A stretch of 64,000 nucleotides of DNA from contig OU964934.1 in assembly GCA_918807975.1 (NCBI GenBank), positions 744,001-808,000 on the forward strand, written 5' to 3'. Positions 12,901-27,900 of this stretch are shown piece after piece (positions within the stretch are counted from its first letter, which is position 1; each line of letters begins with the position of its first letter). Origin of the DNA: Aplidium turbinatum. Taxonomy: Eukaryota > Chordata > Ascidiacea > Aplousobranchia > Polyclinidae. The position numbers were made by a program, and so were the translations under genes. Under the pieces are notes generated by a model. That model was not told the origin of the DNA and searched no databases. It saw only the letters and a list, made by a program, of their open reading frames with translations.

Positions 12901-15900
12901 TCAATTCCTGCTCAGCTTCTTTCTTCATAGCTTTTGCAACTATTCTCTTTGCCCGATTTTTCAATTGCTTGTACTTGAGCTTAGTTTCTTCTGATCTATT
13001 TCTGCACCAAGCCTTGTATGCGACTTTTTTCTCCCCAATTACTTCCCTCATATCTTCATTCCACCACCACGTATCTCCTCGATCCATCCTGCCTTTTGTT
13101 TTCCCACAAACTTCATCGCAAGCTTGCAGAACTCCATTCTTGAAGGATCCCCATACATCATTCACATCGTTGTGAACAAGACTTTCAACTCTCTTTTTAA
13201 ACCTTTCTCTTGTGTCGGCATCTTCTAACTTCCAAATTTTTCTTTTGATCACCATTTTTTTATTTACAGTTTTCTTCAGACCTTTCTTGTCCAAATCGGT
13301 AACCACCAACCTATGCTGAAGTTCGCATGGTATCGCTTTCACATCTTTGATCAGTTTTCTGTTTTTCCTGCATACCAACCCAAAGTCAATTTCGGTTACA
13401 AAGAATAATACGCCTGTCAATCAAGTTCAGGAAGATTGGTGATGGGATTATGGGGTAGAGCAGATTATTTTTCTTCAAATCAAACAACTTGGAATGTGAA
13501 AACTATAGTGTAAACTCACCCTAAAGGAATTTTACTGCGTTACCAGAACAGTTTCAAGTGATCACCAAACACATTGCAAGCGATCACATAAAGCTTAATG
13601 CGGAAAAATCAGACTTTTGGCAAACAGGTGAGATTCTGGAATCAAACAGGAATCGGGAATACAGTTTTTCCCGCGCTTTTATAAAGTAAACAGCAAAGAT
13701 TTTGCTCTCCAGGTCTAAATATATAAATTGGACTCAAGAAAAACTAAGACCTGGAGAATAACTAAATTCGGACAAAATAAGAAAGGTATTTAATTGTGAT
13801 CCTTTCAGTAGCAAAACTTTCGAAATTGAAAAAGAACTCGTAGAAAGAGGTCACTATAAAGAAACCTTGATTTAGGCAAGCTAGAAGCTATCAGTGAATT
13901 TGGCAGCCATTCTGTTAGTTGCATTTTCTGAGTTGGATTGCTCAGAGTTAATTGAACTTTGAAGAAAAGTAACAAGAAATCTTTTCGGACGTCTTCATAT
14001 TTTACCTAACCGTTGTCAACCTTCATTCTCACCCAGAACAAGAGAAAACCCTGTCCAGGTTTGGTGCTGTAACCATTGACTCAGAAAAAGGTTGTTTATG
14101 ACCTACCAAATCAATTTTCTAAAGGATTAAATCTGGACTTTTTCATTGTCGGCCTACTGTATGTTACAACTCTGCCTTTTCTTTAATTTTCTTTTGTTGG
14201 CCAATAGTTTGTAGTTCACCACTAACTTTTTATTGTAAATTTCTACTTAAATAACACTAACTTGGTACGTACGGTAGAAGGCTGATGTTTTAACTTCCTT
14301 GTTAAACTTGTTTATTATGACGTATTAATAGTGATTTTGTTTCTAAGTTTTTTCTCACGCTACTTCGACTTGATTTGCTGTACGTTCTATTTAGTCTTAA
14401 TTAATTGCAAGTTCTTGCATTAAATTGTCTCTTTTGTCACCCATAGCCTAAGTAATTTCTCAGTTCTGTTATATTGATTATAAGATATAAATGCAGGTGT
14501 TGGTGGTTTATTCACTTATTTGTTTTGTTGTACAATCATTCCGTTATCTTTTGTATCCTATATCATTGGTTGTTTGTTTGTCTATTGGAAACATTTTCTT
14601 TCTTGCAATGTCTGCTGACTACGTAAATTCTTACTCAAAAAACTCCCTCTCTAGTAACAAAACATATTCTCATGACCAGAACACATTTACTACGCCTGCA
14701 AATTTTGCCACTGAAAACACGTCAAAGAAAACCATCGTCACCACCTCTGAGTATGCAGACGTTGCTGAAATACGTACAAAACTAAAGCATGGATCAAAAA
14801 AAAAATTCTCAATATTTCACTTCAACATGGTTAGCTTAATAAAAAACAAATTTAAATTAGAAGAATTAATGACTCAGTTGGATTTTAAACCTAATATAAT
14901 GTGCATAACGGAAACAAAATTAAAAATGGAAAATCCATTAGTTCATATTGCTGAATACAAATTCATACAAGCTGATTCTCCAACCACTGCTGGTGGCGTT
15001 GGAATGTACCTTCATAACTCAATCATTTACTCTGAAAGACAAGATCTACAATTTATAATCGAAGACTGTGAAAACATGTGGATAGAGCTGTCTCATACCA
15101 ATTCTAAAAAAATTATTATAGGCGTTGTATACAGACATCCATCTTACAGAAATTATGAAGTTTTCTTGGATAAATTCAGTGATACTTTACACATGATTCA
15201 AAAAGAACGTTGTGACTTCTTCGTTTTGGGTGATTTCAACATTGATTTAGCCAAATCTAATAAAGAATCCAAAATTTCTTCTTATTTGCAAGCTGTAACT
15301 GCTTTGGGATGCTCAAACTTGATTAATGTGCCTACCAGAATTACCGAAAGTTCGTCAACATTACTTGATCACATTTATACTAATAACAGTGAAAGTGCAC
15401 AAACTAATGTATTGACTTATGATATATCTGATCACTTACCAACATTTTTATTAATCAAAACTGTACCACGCAAAATGAAAAAACGTCCGTATTTGACAAG
15501 AAAAATTGAAGAAAATAAAATTGATGCTTTTTTGAGTGAACTTTCAGATCAACTTGAAAACCTAAAATTAACCACAAGCTATAAAAATATTAACGACAGC
15601 ACTAATAAATTGATACTTATTTTGCAAACACTAATCAACTCTCATTTCCCATTAAAAAAACTCAGTAGGAAAAAGTCTGGATTGTACAACAAGCCATGGA
15701 TCACAAAAGGAATTCTGGTTTCAATCAAACACCAAAATAAATTATTCAAACTTTGCTACAAAAAAAATTGTCCTGAAAAAGTATCTTTTTACAAGAAATA
15801 TAGAAACAAATTAACTCACATTAAACAAATCTCAAAACAAAACTACTTCAAACAACGCTTCAATGAATCGAGACACAACTCATCAAAAACATGGAAATCT

Positions 15901-18900
15901 ATCAATGAACTTCTTCAAAAAAAGAAAGCTAAAACGAATACTCTTCCCAATGAACTTATTGCAGAAAACATTTCATACAAAAAACAAGAACAAATATGCA
16001 ACCAACTTAACTACCACTTTACACATATTGGCGAAAAATTAACTTCACACTTAAAGCAAAAGTCAAACTTTGATTCATTCATGGGGCCTGCTTTAAAACA
16101 AACATGTGCGGTATATGAAACTGATGAAAATGAAGTCGAATGCCTAATAAACAAACTAGATGTTAAAAAATCGGATGGACCAGATGACATCTCTTCTCGA
16201 ATGTTAAAGTTATCAAAAAGTATTATTGCACCTCATTTAACTAAACTTTTTAATGCATGCTTGAAACAAGGAATATTTCCTGACACTCTAAAAATTGCAA
16301 AAGTTATTCCTATTTTCAAGAAAAAGGCAAAAGCAGATCCAACTAATTACCGTCCTATTTCCTTGCTTTCAAATATCAGCAAACTTTTAGAAAAAATTAT
16401 TTACAAACGCTTGATGAGCTTTCTTGACAAATTCAACGTGATTAATGATCAACAATTTGGATTTAGGGAAGGTCATTCTACAACGTTAGCATTAAGTAAT
16501 CTTCATGAAAGACTAATTGAACTCAAAGAAAAAAATCATTACGTTTACCTGTTATTTCTTGATTTAGCAAAAGCGTTTGATACCGTTAACCACCAAATAC
16601 TTCTAAAAAAGCTGGAGTTTTATGGCCTGAGAGGTTTAATGGGAGGCCTTATAAAATCTTACTTACACAACCGCCAACAATATGTTTCTGCTGATGGCTT
16701 CAAATCAAAGCATGAAAATATCACATGTGGTGTTCCTCAAGGATCTATACTTGGACCATTGCTTTTTCTGCTTTACATAAATGATTTGCCTCTTATAACA
16801 ACTTTCGATTCTCAGCTATTTGCTGATGACACTGTTTTTTTTACTTCAGCAACATCTATTTTGCAATTGCAGCAAAACACTGAAATTGAGATGCAGCGTA
16901 TCACTGATTGGTTCAATGCAAACAAATTATGTATCAACTACTCCAAGACATTTTACATGTTACTTGAACGAAAAGGAGGGTCAACTTCAAAACTAAATGT
17001 AGTCTTAAACAACACAAAAATTCAAAAAACAAACAACATCAAATATCTTGGCATATTTCTTGATGACAAACTGAGTTGGAATTATCACATTGAAGATCTA
17101 TCTGGGAGATTGGCAAAAATATCTGGAATATTTTATAAAATTAGAAACTACACAAACAAACAAAGCATGTTAACACTGTACTATGCTCTTGCACGATCAA
17201 TAATACAATATGGCATTTTATGTTGGGGTTCAAGCACACAAAAACTGCTCAAGAAAATTTCGACAATGCAAAATCGAATCATTCGCACAATAACCTTTAG
17301 CAACAGAAGAGCAAAACTTTCACTACTGTACCAAGATCTCGACATACTTCCCATCACTAACTTGCATCAATTAGAAATTTCTAAATTTGTCTTTAAATTT
17401 AAAAATATGCTATTGCCAAGCTATTTTGAACCTTACTTTAAGGAAATTACTGAAGTACATTGCCATGGCACTAGAGCTTCTCAAAAAAATAACTTTCACT
17501 TACGTAGTGTCAGCTCAAGAAAAGGCCAAGGCAGTTTGAAATTCTTAGGCCCAAAAATATGGAATGATTTACCTTCTGAAGTAGTAGGGGCTACGAGTGT
17601 AAAAACTTTCACAAAAAATGTAAAATTTATTATATGAAAAAACTTTGTCTGTGACTGTTTTTATTGCCACAACATTGACGAGTGTTATCGCAAATTTTTC
17701 GGATTGAACATTGTTGATACTACGTAGACCTAGGTCTACTACTCACGAACTAGTGCTAAGTACTATTTATTAACGGCTGTCATCTTATTAACTGTATTCA
17801 AGTCGGCCTATAAACTGACTGATTTTGTTAAGGTTTAAAGTTATATACTATGATTAGGCCTACTTTTAGTGTTTCTGTTTCGTCTTTTATGCTAGCAGTT
17901 AGAAGTTGTTGTTTATGCTTAGTTCTTTGTTTGTTTTTTTTCTCATAACTTACTACTTTTGTAGGGCATGATATTTTTTGATATTTGAATAAAATCACAG
18001 CAATTCACTTGACTGTCGCAGCAGTAAACAACTTTATGTTTTCATTTTTTACGGAACTTAAGCTTATCCTATTTTAACGCATATCTTGGTTTCAACGTAA
18101 TGCCGATGTTTGACATTTGTCACATTAAAAACACGGGAAGCAGCTGACTCGATGACTAATAAAGTCTTTCGCTGCTTCCTGTCTGTTGTAGATTCTAGTT
18201 ATGGTGCTATTTTATTTGCATTGTCTATATTTTGTACCGTATACTTTTCTCGCAACAGACAAAATAAAAGGTTTCTCTCTCTCTCTCTCTGGTGGAAACT
18301 ATGTGGCTGTCTTGTGGTGTGAAGATTCTGGTTGTTGACCAAAGACCTTTTTGCAATTTTTTTTATCCTTTTTAGTGCAACCATTGATAAGGTGGTTGTC
18401 TGATGAATATGCTCCGTTTAAGCTAACGTCACAAAACTGTGCAGATAAGTTTATCAAAGTTCTTAGTTTCAAATTATATAGTTTACAATCAACAACAACT
18501 TGGAAAAATTTGCTGAACTCGCGACGCACTTATGACGATTGATGACATTGAGAAAGTTATACGATGAGCAATAGCCTACTGTATGTGGGCAGACAGGGTA
18601 AAACAATCCGTAGTCTATATTGTAAACTTAACGTTTTTCTTCAATTTTTTCGAAAATTAATAGTTTGTGTGATCTTTAGGTTTACAAAGAATTTCTCCTT
18701 GTTTTCATTTGTAATCCATATTTTGTTGTAATCATAGTCATGGCAAAATTGTGAGTGCTAGTTCTAGTAACAGGCAACTAATGATTATTCTCATGGTGGT
18801 GTTGAAGGTTGTCAATTTTGGTGGTGTTGTCAATTTTGCAAGAGTGCCCGCTGCGGCACCAAGCGGGGGAAGCATATTCGGTGGTGCTGTAAGTGTGGAT

Positions 18901-21900
18901 GTACTAGCACCCCAGGATGTTCACAGCGACGCTAAGTTTGAGAATCACTGTAATACACAAATAAAGCACAACCAATTTTAAAATATTGCAATTTATCAAT
19001 CATGCTGTAAATTTGGAAACTTTCAAGGATTCCAAGAAAAGGCTTTGCGGAGTCCTTGCGAACCGCTGTTTTAAGCCCTTCAAGGTTTACAGATAGTTGT
19101 CTTTTAGTTAATTGACTTGTTGTTGGTATAGTGTTTATTGTACATGGCACTATTTCCTTCGTTTTTAATGAGTTAAATGGCAAAAAGCATAACAAATTAC
19201 ATGTTCTAGTTAAAATGTTTTCAACAGCACACTTAAAATGTTAAAGTTTTAGAAGCCAAAACGTCTTAATTTATTTTTTGTACTTTTCATTCATGACTTG
19301 GCTCTAACAAAAACAACGTATTTCTCAAATAATTCGTCACAAGATAATCACGTTCTAACTCACTGTTCCACGTCGGTTTTGGGTCCAGAGTCGCTGAGAT
19401 CGTCCAAGTCATTGGTACCGGTGTAGAAGTCGAAGTGCTCTAGTTTGTCAGCCTCGACGTCATAAACGTATAGCTTTGTGTCGGGAACTTCACTTTCCTG
19501 TGGAGAAACAAGTAAACACGTCACAATGGTGCAACTCAGCGTGGCCGGAAAAACAAAGGGCATGCAGCTACCATAGAACAGCGGATGATTGCTGATAAGC
19601 GACTACATTCGACGAATCACTGCAACGGAAAAACCCTTCCTATGTAAGCTGGACCATGGGGTATGCTTGCCATAAAAAACGGAACAGTTTCTGGGAAAGC
19701 CATATTAACTAACGTTGCACATTTCGCAAGAAATATCATGGTTTGTTATTTCAAATACATTTGCTTTACGAAAATGCCATTTTTTTTGTTGAAATCGCCA
19801 CTTACTTTGTTGCAGAGCACAGCGACTTTGCTTCCGTTGGGATTGACCGTGACTGAAGTGATGGTACCCAGCTCAGGTATAACCTCATGCAAGTTCTTGC
19901 TGTTGCAATGAGGCTTGGCATCCCTGCATAATACATCGCCGCTTACTTCAGTCGCATTGCATCTAACTACTCAAAAACCGTTAGTATTTTAATTTACAAT
20001 TTTCATTTTATGTCTATTGCAGATATGTAATTCCTGATGAAGACACAAGTACGTGTCGAAAACGTTTCAGTTTATTTTTAATTATGTTATATGAGTGTGT
20101 ATGTAATACATCATGTTAAACCCGCTGAAGTTACTTTGTTTTATTTTCAAAATGAATGAAACAAACTGTCGTGACCGAACAAAAACTGACAAAAACTCCA
20201 AGGCGAACTATTAGATATAATCCAACATTTCACATAATTTAAAGCAATTATTATCGGGTTGTCTCGTCTCAGTGGACGAACTGCCTTGTGAAGGACACAA
20301 GAGTTGGCGGTTCCCCAGCCAGACCAGGCATTCGTACCTCCTCGATAAGTCATACACGCGGATATAGCCAGCATCGGTCGCCATCGCCATATAGTTGTCG
20401 GTGGTGGATATCAGATGTGGCAGACCTTCATTCTCCTGCAGGTGGAGCAGCTGCTTGACAGTACCCTACAATAGTAGATAGTAGTGACAGTATCCTACAA
20501 TAGTAGATAGTGGTGACAGTACCTGGCAATAGTAGATAGTGGTGACAGTATCCTGCAATAGTAGATAGTAGTGACAGTATCCTACAATAGTAGATAGTAG
20601 TGACAGTATCCTACAATAGTAGATAGTGGTGACAGTACCCTGCAATAGTAGATAGTGGTGACAGTACCCTGCAATAGTAGATAGTGGTGACAGCATCCTG
20701 CAATAGTAGATAGTGGTGACAGTACCCTGCAATAGTAGATAGTGGTGACAGTATCCTGCAATAGTAGATAGCAGTGACAGTATCCTGCAATAGTAGATAG
20801 TGGTGACAGTATCCTACAGTAGTAGATAGTGGTGACAGTACCCTACAATAGTAGATAGTGGTGACGGTACCCTGCAATAGTAGATAGTGGTAACAGTATC
20901 CTGCAATAGTAGATAGTGGTGACAGCACCCTGCAAAAGTAGATAGTGGTGACAGCACCCTACAATAGTAGATAGTGGTGACAGTACCCTGCAATAGTAGA
21001 TAATAGTGACAGTACCCTGCAGTAGTAGATAGTGGTGACAGTATCCTACAATAGTAGATAGTGGTGACAGTACCCTACAATGGTAGATAGCAGTGACAGT
21101 ATCCTACAATAGTAGATAGTGGTGACAGTACCCTGAAATAGTAGATAGTGGTGACAGTACCCTGCAATAGTAGATAGTGGTGACAGTACCCTACAATAGT
21201 AGATAGTAGTGACAGTACCCTACAATAGTAGATAGTGGTGACAGTACCCTGCAATAGTAGATAGTGGTGACAGTATCCTACAATAGTAGATAGTAGTGAC
21301 AGTACCCTACAATAGTAGATAGTAGTGACAGTACCCTACAATAGTAGATAGTAGTGACAGTACCCTACAATAGTAGATATTGGTGACAGTACCCTGCAAT
21401 AGTAGATAGTGGTGACAGTATCCTGCAATAGTAGATAGTGGTGACAGCACCCTGCAATAGTAGATAGTGGTGACAGTACCCTACAATAGTAGATAGTGGT
21501 GACAGTACCCTGCAAAAGTAGATAATAGTGACAGTACCCTGCAATAGTAGATAGTGATGACAGTATCCTACAATAGTAGATAGTAGTGACAGTACCCTAC
21601 AATGGTAGATAGCAGTGACAGTATCCTACAATAGTAGATAGTGGTGACAATACCCTGAAATAGTAGATAGTAGTGACAGTACCCTACAATAGTAGATACC
21701 TTACAATTTTTATTTGATGTATATTGCAGATATGTAATCCCTGATGAAGACACACGTACGACCCGTACGTGTCGAAAACGAAAAGCTTTGTGGTCTGTCC
21801 CTTAATCGACAATTTCAATAAATAAGTCAACAGACCTGGCTTATTTTTTTCAAACTTGAGATTGCAAAGAGCCTATACTACCCGGAATGGCCCGTTTCGG

Positions 21901-24900
21901 CTACAGTCCGATTCGGCTAGTCCGATTTGGCTAGTCCGATTCGGCTAGTTCCTTATTCGGCAACAGTTTTGAATTGTATTTTATTCCACAATATCGTTTC
22001 TTTTGCATTCCGACAACGAAAAATAAATTAAAATGAAATATAGCGCAAAATGTTTGAACTATTAAATTGAAATGTTTGCTCACATAAAATCGACATGTAT
22101 CCTAAGTCACTGTCTGTATGCAAACTTAGAATATATTAGAATCCTCAATTATTACAAAATTCCAAATCCAACGACGCTTGTTCCAAATCCAACAACGTCT
22201 GCAGACGTTGAATCAATGTAAAAATGACGAATTTTGTTGTCTGGGTTCGTTCAAAATAAGAGTTTTACATCAAAACATTTTTCATGATTAACAACAGAGG
22301 TTAATGAGATAAAGTCTCAGCGAAAACGTGTCAACGAAAAAAAGACAGTTGCCAAATAGGGTTTGACATAAAAGATGAAGTTAAAACCTAAGTGGCAGTT
22401 TAGAATAAACCTGGATTTCGGCGTTACTTGTTACTTTATCATGACAGAGGAATCAAGTAGTACGCAACGCAAACTCTTGTGTTGGATTGTGTGTTGCAAA
22501 ATAATGTGTCAAGATGATGTCACAATGCAAATTAACATCAAACAGCAAGCGCTAATGCTAGGCTACAGAATGTAATAAAAATGTTGCTTCCAATGCTTCA
22601 TGAGACTCAGCGTGAAAACTCTTATGACCTCCCTTATTGACAAATTATCAAATTTCAATGTCTACAGCAGCTGTTTGAACTGCATTTACAAAGTTACTCG
22701 GGTTCAATCTTTGCATTTTAAAGTAAAAATGAAGTCATATTTTATGATCTAAAATAGGGACTAATCGGATTAGCCGAATCGGACTAGCCGAATAGTAGCA
22801 GACCCATACTACCTGCCTTCATATAAAAAGCACGTGCAACAAGATCGAAGCAACGAAAAAAACCTCCTTCCTCTAGGACAGTGGTTTTCAACCAGGGTTC
22901 CGCCAGTAAGTCTAAAGGTTCCGAAAGTTTGCATTCAAATCCGAGAGTCTATTTTATTATTATATGTATATTGTTTAATATGCAATTTTTCGAACACAAT
23001 TGCTGTCTGTGGAAGATGAACTTCGTGTGCGTCCATCAAACACAGGACCCAATATTAAGACTTGTGCAAGAAACACCAGGCTCAAGTTTCTCATTGAAAT
23101 TTTTATGAGAATAAATGTAATTTTTTACACTTTGTACTTTTATTGTACATAAATAAATCTGAACATGAGTATTTTAATTCAATTTTATTAATCAAACGAT
23201 CTTTTTGCATAAGGCAATTAAATTATTATTGAACAGGGGTTCTTCGAGCTTTTAAAATGTTTCGTTGGGTCCCGTTCCACTAAAAAGGTTGAAAACCACT
23301 GCTTTAGGACGAACACAACTAAAGAGCTTGCAAAAGTGCGGTCAAAGTCATCGTGCAGTTGCACTTTAAGCCGCCTTAAGTCTGGTTTCTGAATTCCGCC
23401 CTTAGTGGCAGTTATTGAGTGAGCATGTTTTCTTGCTATGCTTTACAAATTTGCAGATATTTTCTATTGTACAAGGACAGTCGATATAAAATATGTATTC
23501 TACCATTTGAAGGTCAATGAATTCATTGTTAACATAGTGAAACCGGCTCGTTTAATTGAAGTTTTATATTGTTCGTTTAAAATGTAAAAGTCATTCTGCA
23601 ACTTTAAATAATGTCTTCAGGGCATGGCAGAAATTTATCAAAACTGAAGCAAGAATGGTTTGCGCAGTGGCCTACATCTGTAGCAGTGGCCTATGTCTGT
23701 AGCAGTGGCCTATGTCTGTAGCAGTGGCCTACGTCTGTAGCAGTACCCTACGTTTGCAGCTCATATTATATTTTTTGAACAAAATAGTTGCAGACATATG
23801 TTTTGTTTGAAAAATTGAATTGGGTTGAAACCGAACTAATATTGCTTTCGTTATTTTGCATTGTCTCAGTGTTGCCAGATTGAACCAAAGTACCAAATTA
23901 GACTTTGGGCTGTCGACTAATAAGTATCGTACTTTACTACATATTACTTTTAGATTGATGATAACTCTGTTCAACTATGACATTCAATTACGTATATTAT
24001 GTTTGATGTCATGCCTCAACACCAGTATTTAATTGCTGGAAAATCAGCCTCCCGCTTGAAGTATTTCTATGAGAAGCATGACAGTATTGTAATACTTAGT
24101 AGCCTATGGTCCAACAGTTTTGGTGCGTGTTAGCATTAAAAGGCTGAAACTGCATCATTATTTGGTTACCGTTTCAAACAAGGCTTTCTCACAAGATGCG
24201 ACCCGATAAGTGATATTTTGCCAACAGTCTGACCGAAATATTCTAAGTCAGTGGTTCCCAACTCGTTTTTAAGGCAACCCATTTTTAAAAAAAATCAGTT
24301 CGGTAAAATCTTGCAACCCAAGCAAATTGTCGTAATATTTTAAAAGCCATACAAGATTATGTTGCAAACAAACAGCACTACAAAAGCAGTAACTTTTCCG
24401 AAAATAATATGTTTATCAAATCACTAATGAGATAGCTGTGCTGGCTTGCTGCCAATGAGTTTTTGAAATCGAGGCATTATTTTGCTTAGGCATAGCCGCA
24501 TGTCGGCTTTAACTTCCAGTCGGTTTCGCTGTTCAGTTTTCAATACACACATGGCGCTAAATCCAATCTTACAAAGCCAAGTTGTTACAAATTGAATCTG
24601 TTTTTGAATCCCTAATTGTGAAATTGTGGGATACACTTTGTACATGGAAGCCCAAAAGTGGATGTTTGCAGAATCTTTGGGGTATTTGAAGGACGCAAAA
24701 GAAATACGGTTTGCTATTTCTGTCGTTATGTCCATAAACTGTTCTGCAACATGGATGGAAAGTTGAGGCAGATCTTTTCCAACAAATGGATCAATTATCC
24801 AGTCATTTTTGTTATTAAGTGTTATAGCTTCTCCATAGCAGTGCACAAACTTTTTGGCAAACTGTTCCAGGTGTCTAATTATCGTTTGCTTAATATCATA

Positions 24901-27900
24901 TCAACTTCATTGCCACAGATATATTGCGTTAGCTGAGAAAATATATCGTACTCATCTCTGGTGACATAACTTTTCCAGAATATGAGTTTTTTGTGTTAAG
25001 CAGAAACTTTTGCGGCGCGATCAATCACCGTAAAACCGTTGCCTTGCATAGATAAATTTAGAAAATTCACAGAGTCAAATATATCGGCAAGGTAAGCAAC
25101 TTTTGCCTTGAAATCTTCTTGCAAAAACTTCTCGATCAATCTCACACAGTTCGGTTGCCTCAGAAAGATAGCAATCTCCTCTCGCAAATTACAAACTCGC
25201 TTCAGGACACGACCTCGTGACAACTATCGCACTTCTGTGTGCAACAGCAATGCTTGATAATAATCAGAATCAACAAAGACGAAAACAAATGCCGATTTAG
25301 TGGACTTGTTTTGATGAAATTTGCACACTTCACATCATTCAACACTTCGTGCAGCTCTTGAGACAGCTTTTTTGCAGCAAAGGCCACTCTGTGGAGAAAG
25401 CAATAAGTCCATACAGCACTTGGGGCTTTGTCTTTGATGCGTTTTACCACACCAGACTATGCGTGGTCCAACGTGTGGAAAACTTTGTCATAGTTTGTCC
25501 GACATAGCGTTCGTGACATATAATGCACGTTACAATATATCGACGGTCGAAAACAAAAAAGTCGGAAGTGCATTTTTACACATTGAAGTAAAAGGCCAAA
25601 AAAACAATTTTCTTTTTTGAATTTCGTTAATGCTTTTGCTTTGAGCAATAATATCTGTAATTATAGTAGTAAAATAGTAGTAGATAGCCCTAAGTGCATA
25701 GGCTTTGAAAATGTAAAAAAGGGAATTTCTCAAAACGTCACTTACGACTTTTTTGTTTTCGACCGTCCGTCGATATATCCCGTAACTTTGTCAAGTTAAT
25801 TTATGTTTGAGACTGAAATTTTTGTTGGGTTTACATTTAATAATAATAATAACTTAAAAGTGAAAATTGTTAAAACTTCTTGCACTACAATCATGCTACA
25901 AAGCTTTCCGATGTCTCGACATGAAACGCTTCATGACTTGTGTTTATATTTTTTAGTTTTGTGATCGATCTCATCACGTTTTAAATTTTTTTTATTGTTA
26001 TTTTTTTCACCCAAGATACAATATGCCTGAAAAACAAGCGACCCCAAAAAATTATCAGACAACCCAACTTTGGGTCGCGACCCATGAGTTGGGAACCACT
26101 GTTCTAAGTCATGAATATTATAATTCCATGCTTTGCAATGAATGATGATTTCTCAAAACCATGAAACATAAAAAAGCTACTTCATAGCTGCCACCAACTG
26201 GTGAGATCAAGAACCGCTTAACAGTTTAAAATTGTTTCGTTCCACTTTTTTTTAGAAAGCATGAATAATTGAATATATGAACCTAATCTTTGTGAAAACA
26301 GGTTGTATCAAGTTGATTGCATTGGTCACTGAACAAATTATCTTAGTCACCCACTCTCAACTTTAAGCGTCACTTAAGCAATTTCCCAATCTTCCCGGAG
26401 ACAAGTCACCCACCTGTGCCAGCTATGCTATAAGAGATACAACTACCCGCAGCTATAATGCTAGATCAGTGCACTGGATGCAAGATAGAATGTAGTACGG
26501 CAAACCAGTGACACCAGACTCCACGATTTGACGAGTCGGCTCAACTGATTACAAGCACGGGCAATCCGCTTGCATCTCATCATGCATAAGTGGCACTGGC
26601 AACACTGCATAAAGTTTCCCTAACCTGAAGCTTTCCAATACTAAACTTTTAAAAATTTGTCTCACAAAAAAAAATCGTTATATTTGTGTTGCTAGTATTC
26701 GTTATTATTCCTCAAGGACCTCGTCGCAAGCGACACACATAACAATAGCAACGAGAATTCTAACCTGCAATAATATATTCAACAAGAGGGCATCACTGGT
26801 TGAAACAATAGCAACTAATATAGAAAATACGTTCGAAAAATAATTAATGGTAATCAAACCAAGCACCGAAGCATACACAAAGGGACACACAATCTACAGT
26901 ACAGGCGGGTTTGTAAAATCAGAATCACATGACGAGTACCCGCCAGAAAATTTGCTAGATTGACCCGAAATCCATGAACGAAAGTTTCGTCCAAGCCAAG
27001 CCCACTCGGTAAAGGTGATGGTTACCTGGAAGTTTCGAACTTGTATTTTCGGCTTGTCTTTGGTGTCCTTCGGAGCCTCCACGGAGAAAACACTTTGGTC
27101 GTGCAGCCCCACAACAGATGAGACGCAAGGGAAGCTTCCTGCAAACGAAATCGTATTGGATCAAATGATGGACTGTGATTGGAGGAGAAGCAAGCAGACA
27201 CATTCTAAACCAAGCGATTGAAATCGACAATGTTGCTACAAATCTTTAACAACAGACGCTGCCTAGCCGAGTGTGAGCCGGATGCAAATGTTTCAGAGAG
27301 AATATTTCAAGATGCTGCTACACATCGTCAGGGTTCTTTGGTTTGAAACCCACTAGCACGAGCGAACCATCGGATATAATGACCACATCATGAATGACTG
27401 TACCATCTTCAAGCCACCTAACAGAGTGGAAGGTCTGCGTGTCATGGATGATGAAACCAAAGACTGGCTGCTCTCTAGTAGCCTTCCAGTGTAGCCAGGA
27501 AACATCGTGAATCTGGAGTGGTAAAAGGATAGACCCTCGGCCCTAGTAGCTCAAACAAAGAAAAACGTGGTGTTGATTTATTTTATTGTTTAGCATCACT
27601 CACCAATGAAACTCTCTCCACTCGATGTCACCTCGTAGACGGACACAGAGTGGCCGTCCCAGACCGCCAAGTGCTCCTAAAAACAAATAATCAACCAACC
27701 AACTCCAATCTGGTGTTACACCAAACGGTATGCTAACATTGATAGCATCGTTGATGCCACCATAGATCATTAAACATACACTACAGTAGAAAACATAGAT
27801 ATTTAATGGAAGTTCAGGAAAATCATTTGTAAATTGTTCAATGTCAATACGAAAGAGAAGGATCAAAGAACTTAATGCTGGTAAGTTATGTGGGTGGTGT

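Noticed and set aside
20034-20066. A second hammerhead ribozyme
   Set aside because: Core-like CTGATGA and GAAA are present, but no complementary stem I and no convincing cleavage site could be drawn.
20457-21697. CRISPR-like array or a real repetitive protein (100-codon frames of [10 protein letters not shown]-type repeats)
   Set aside because: Units are contiguous 29-mers with no spacers in a eukaryotic intron. The frames are open only because the unit lacks stops in rotation.
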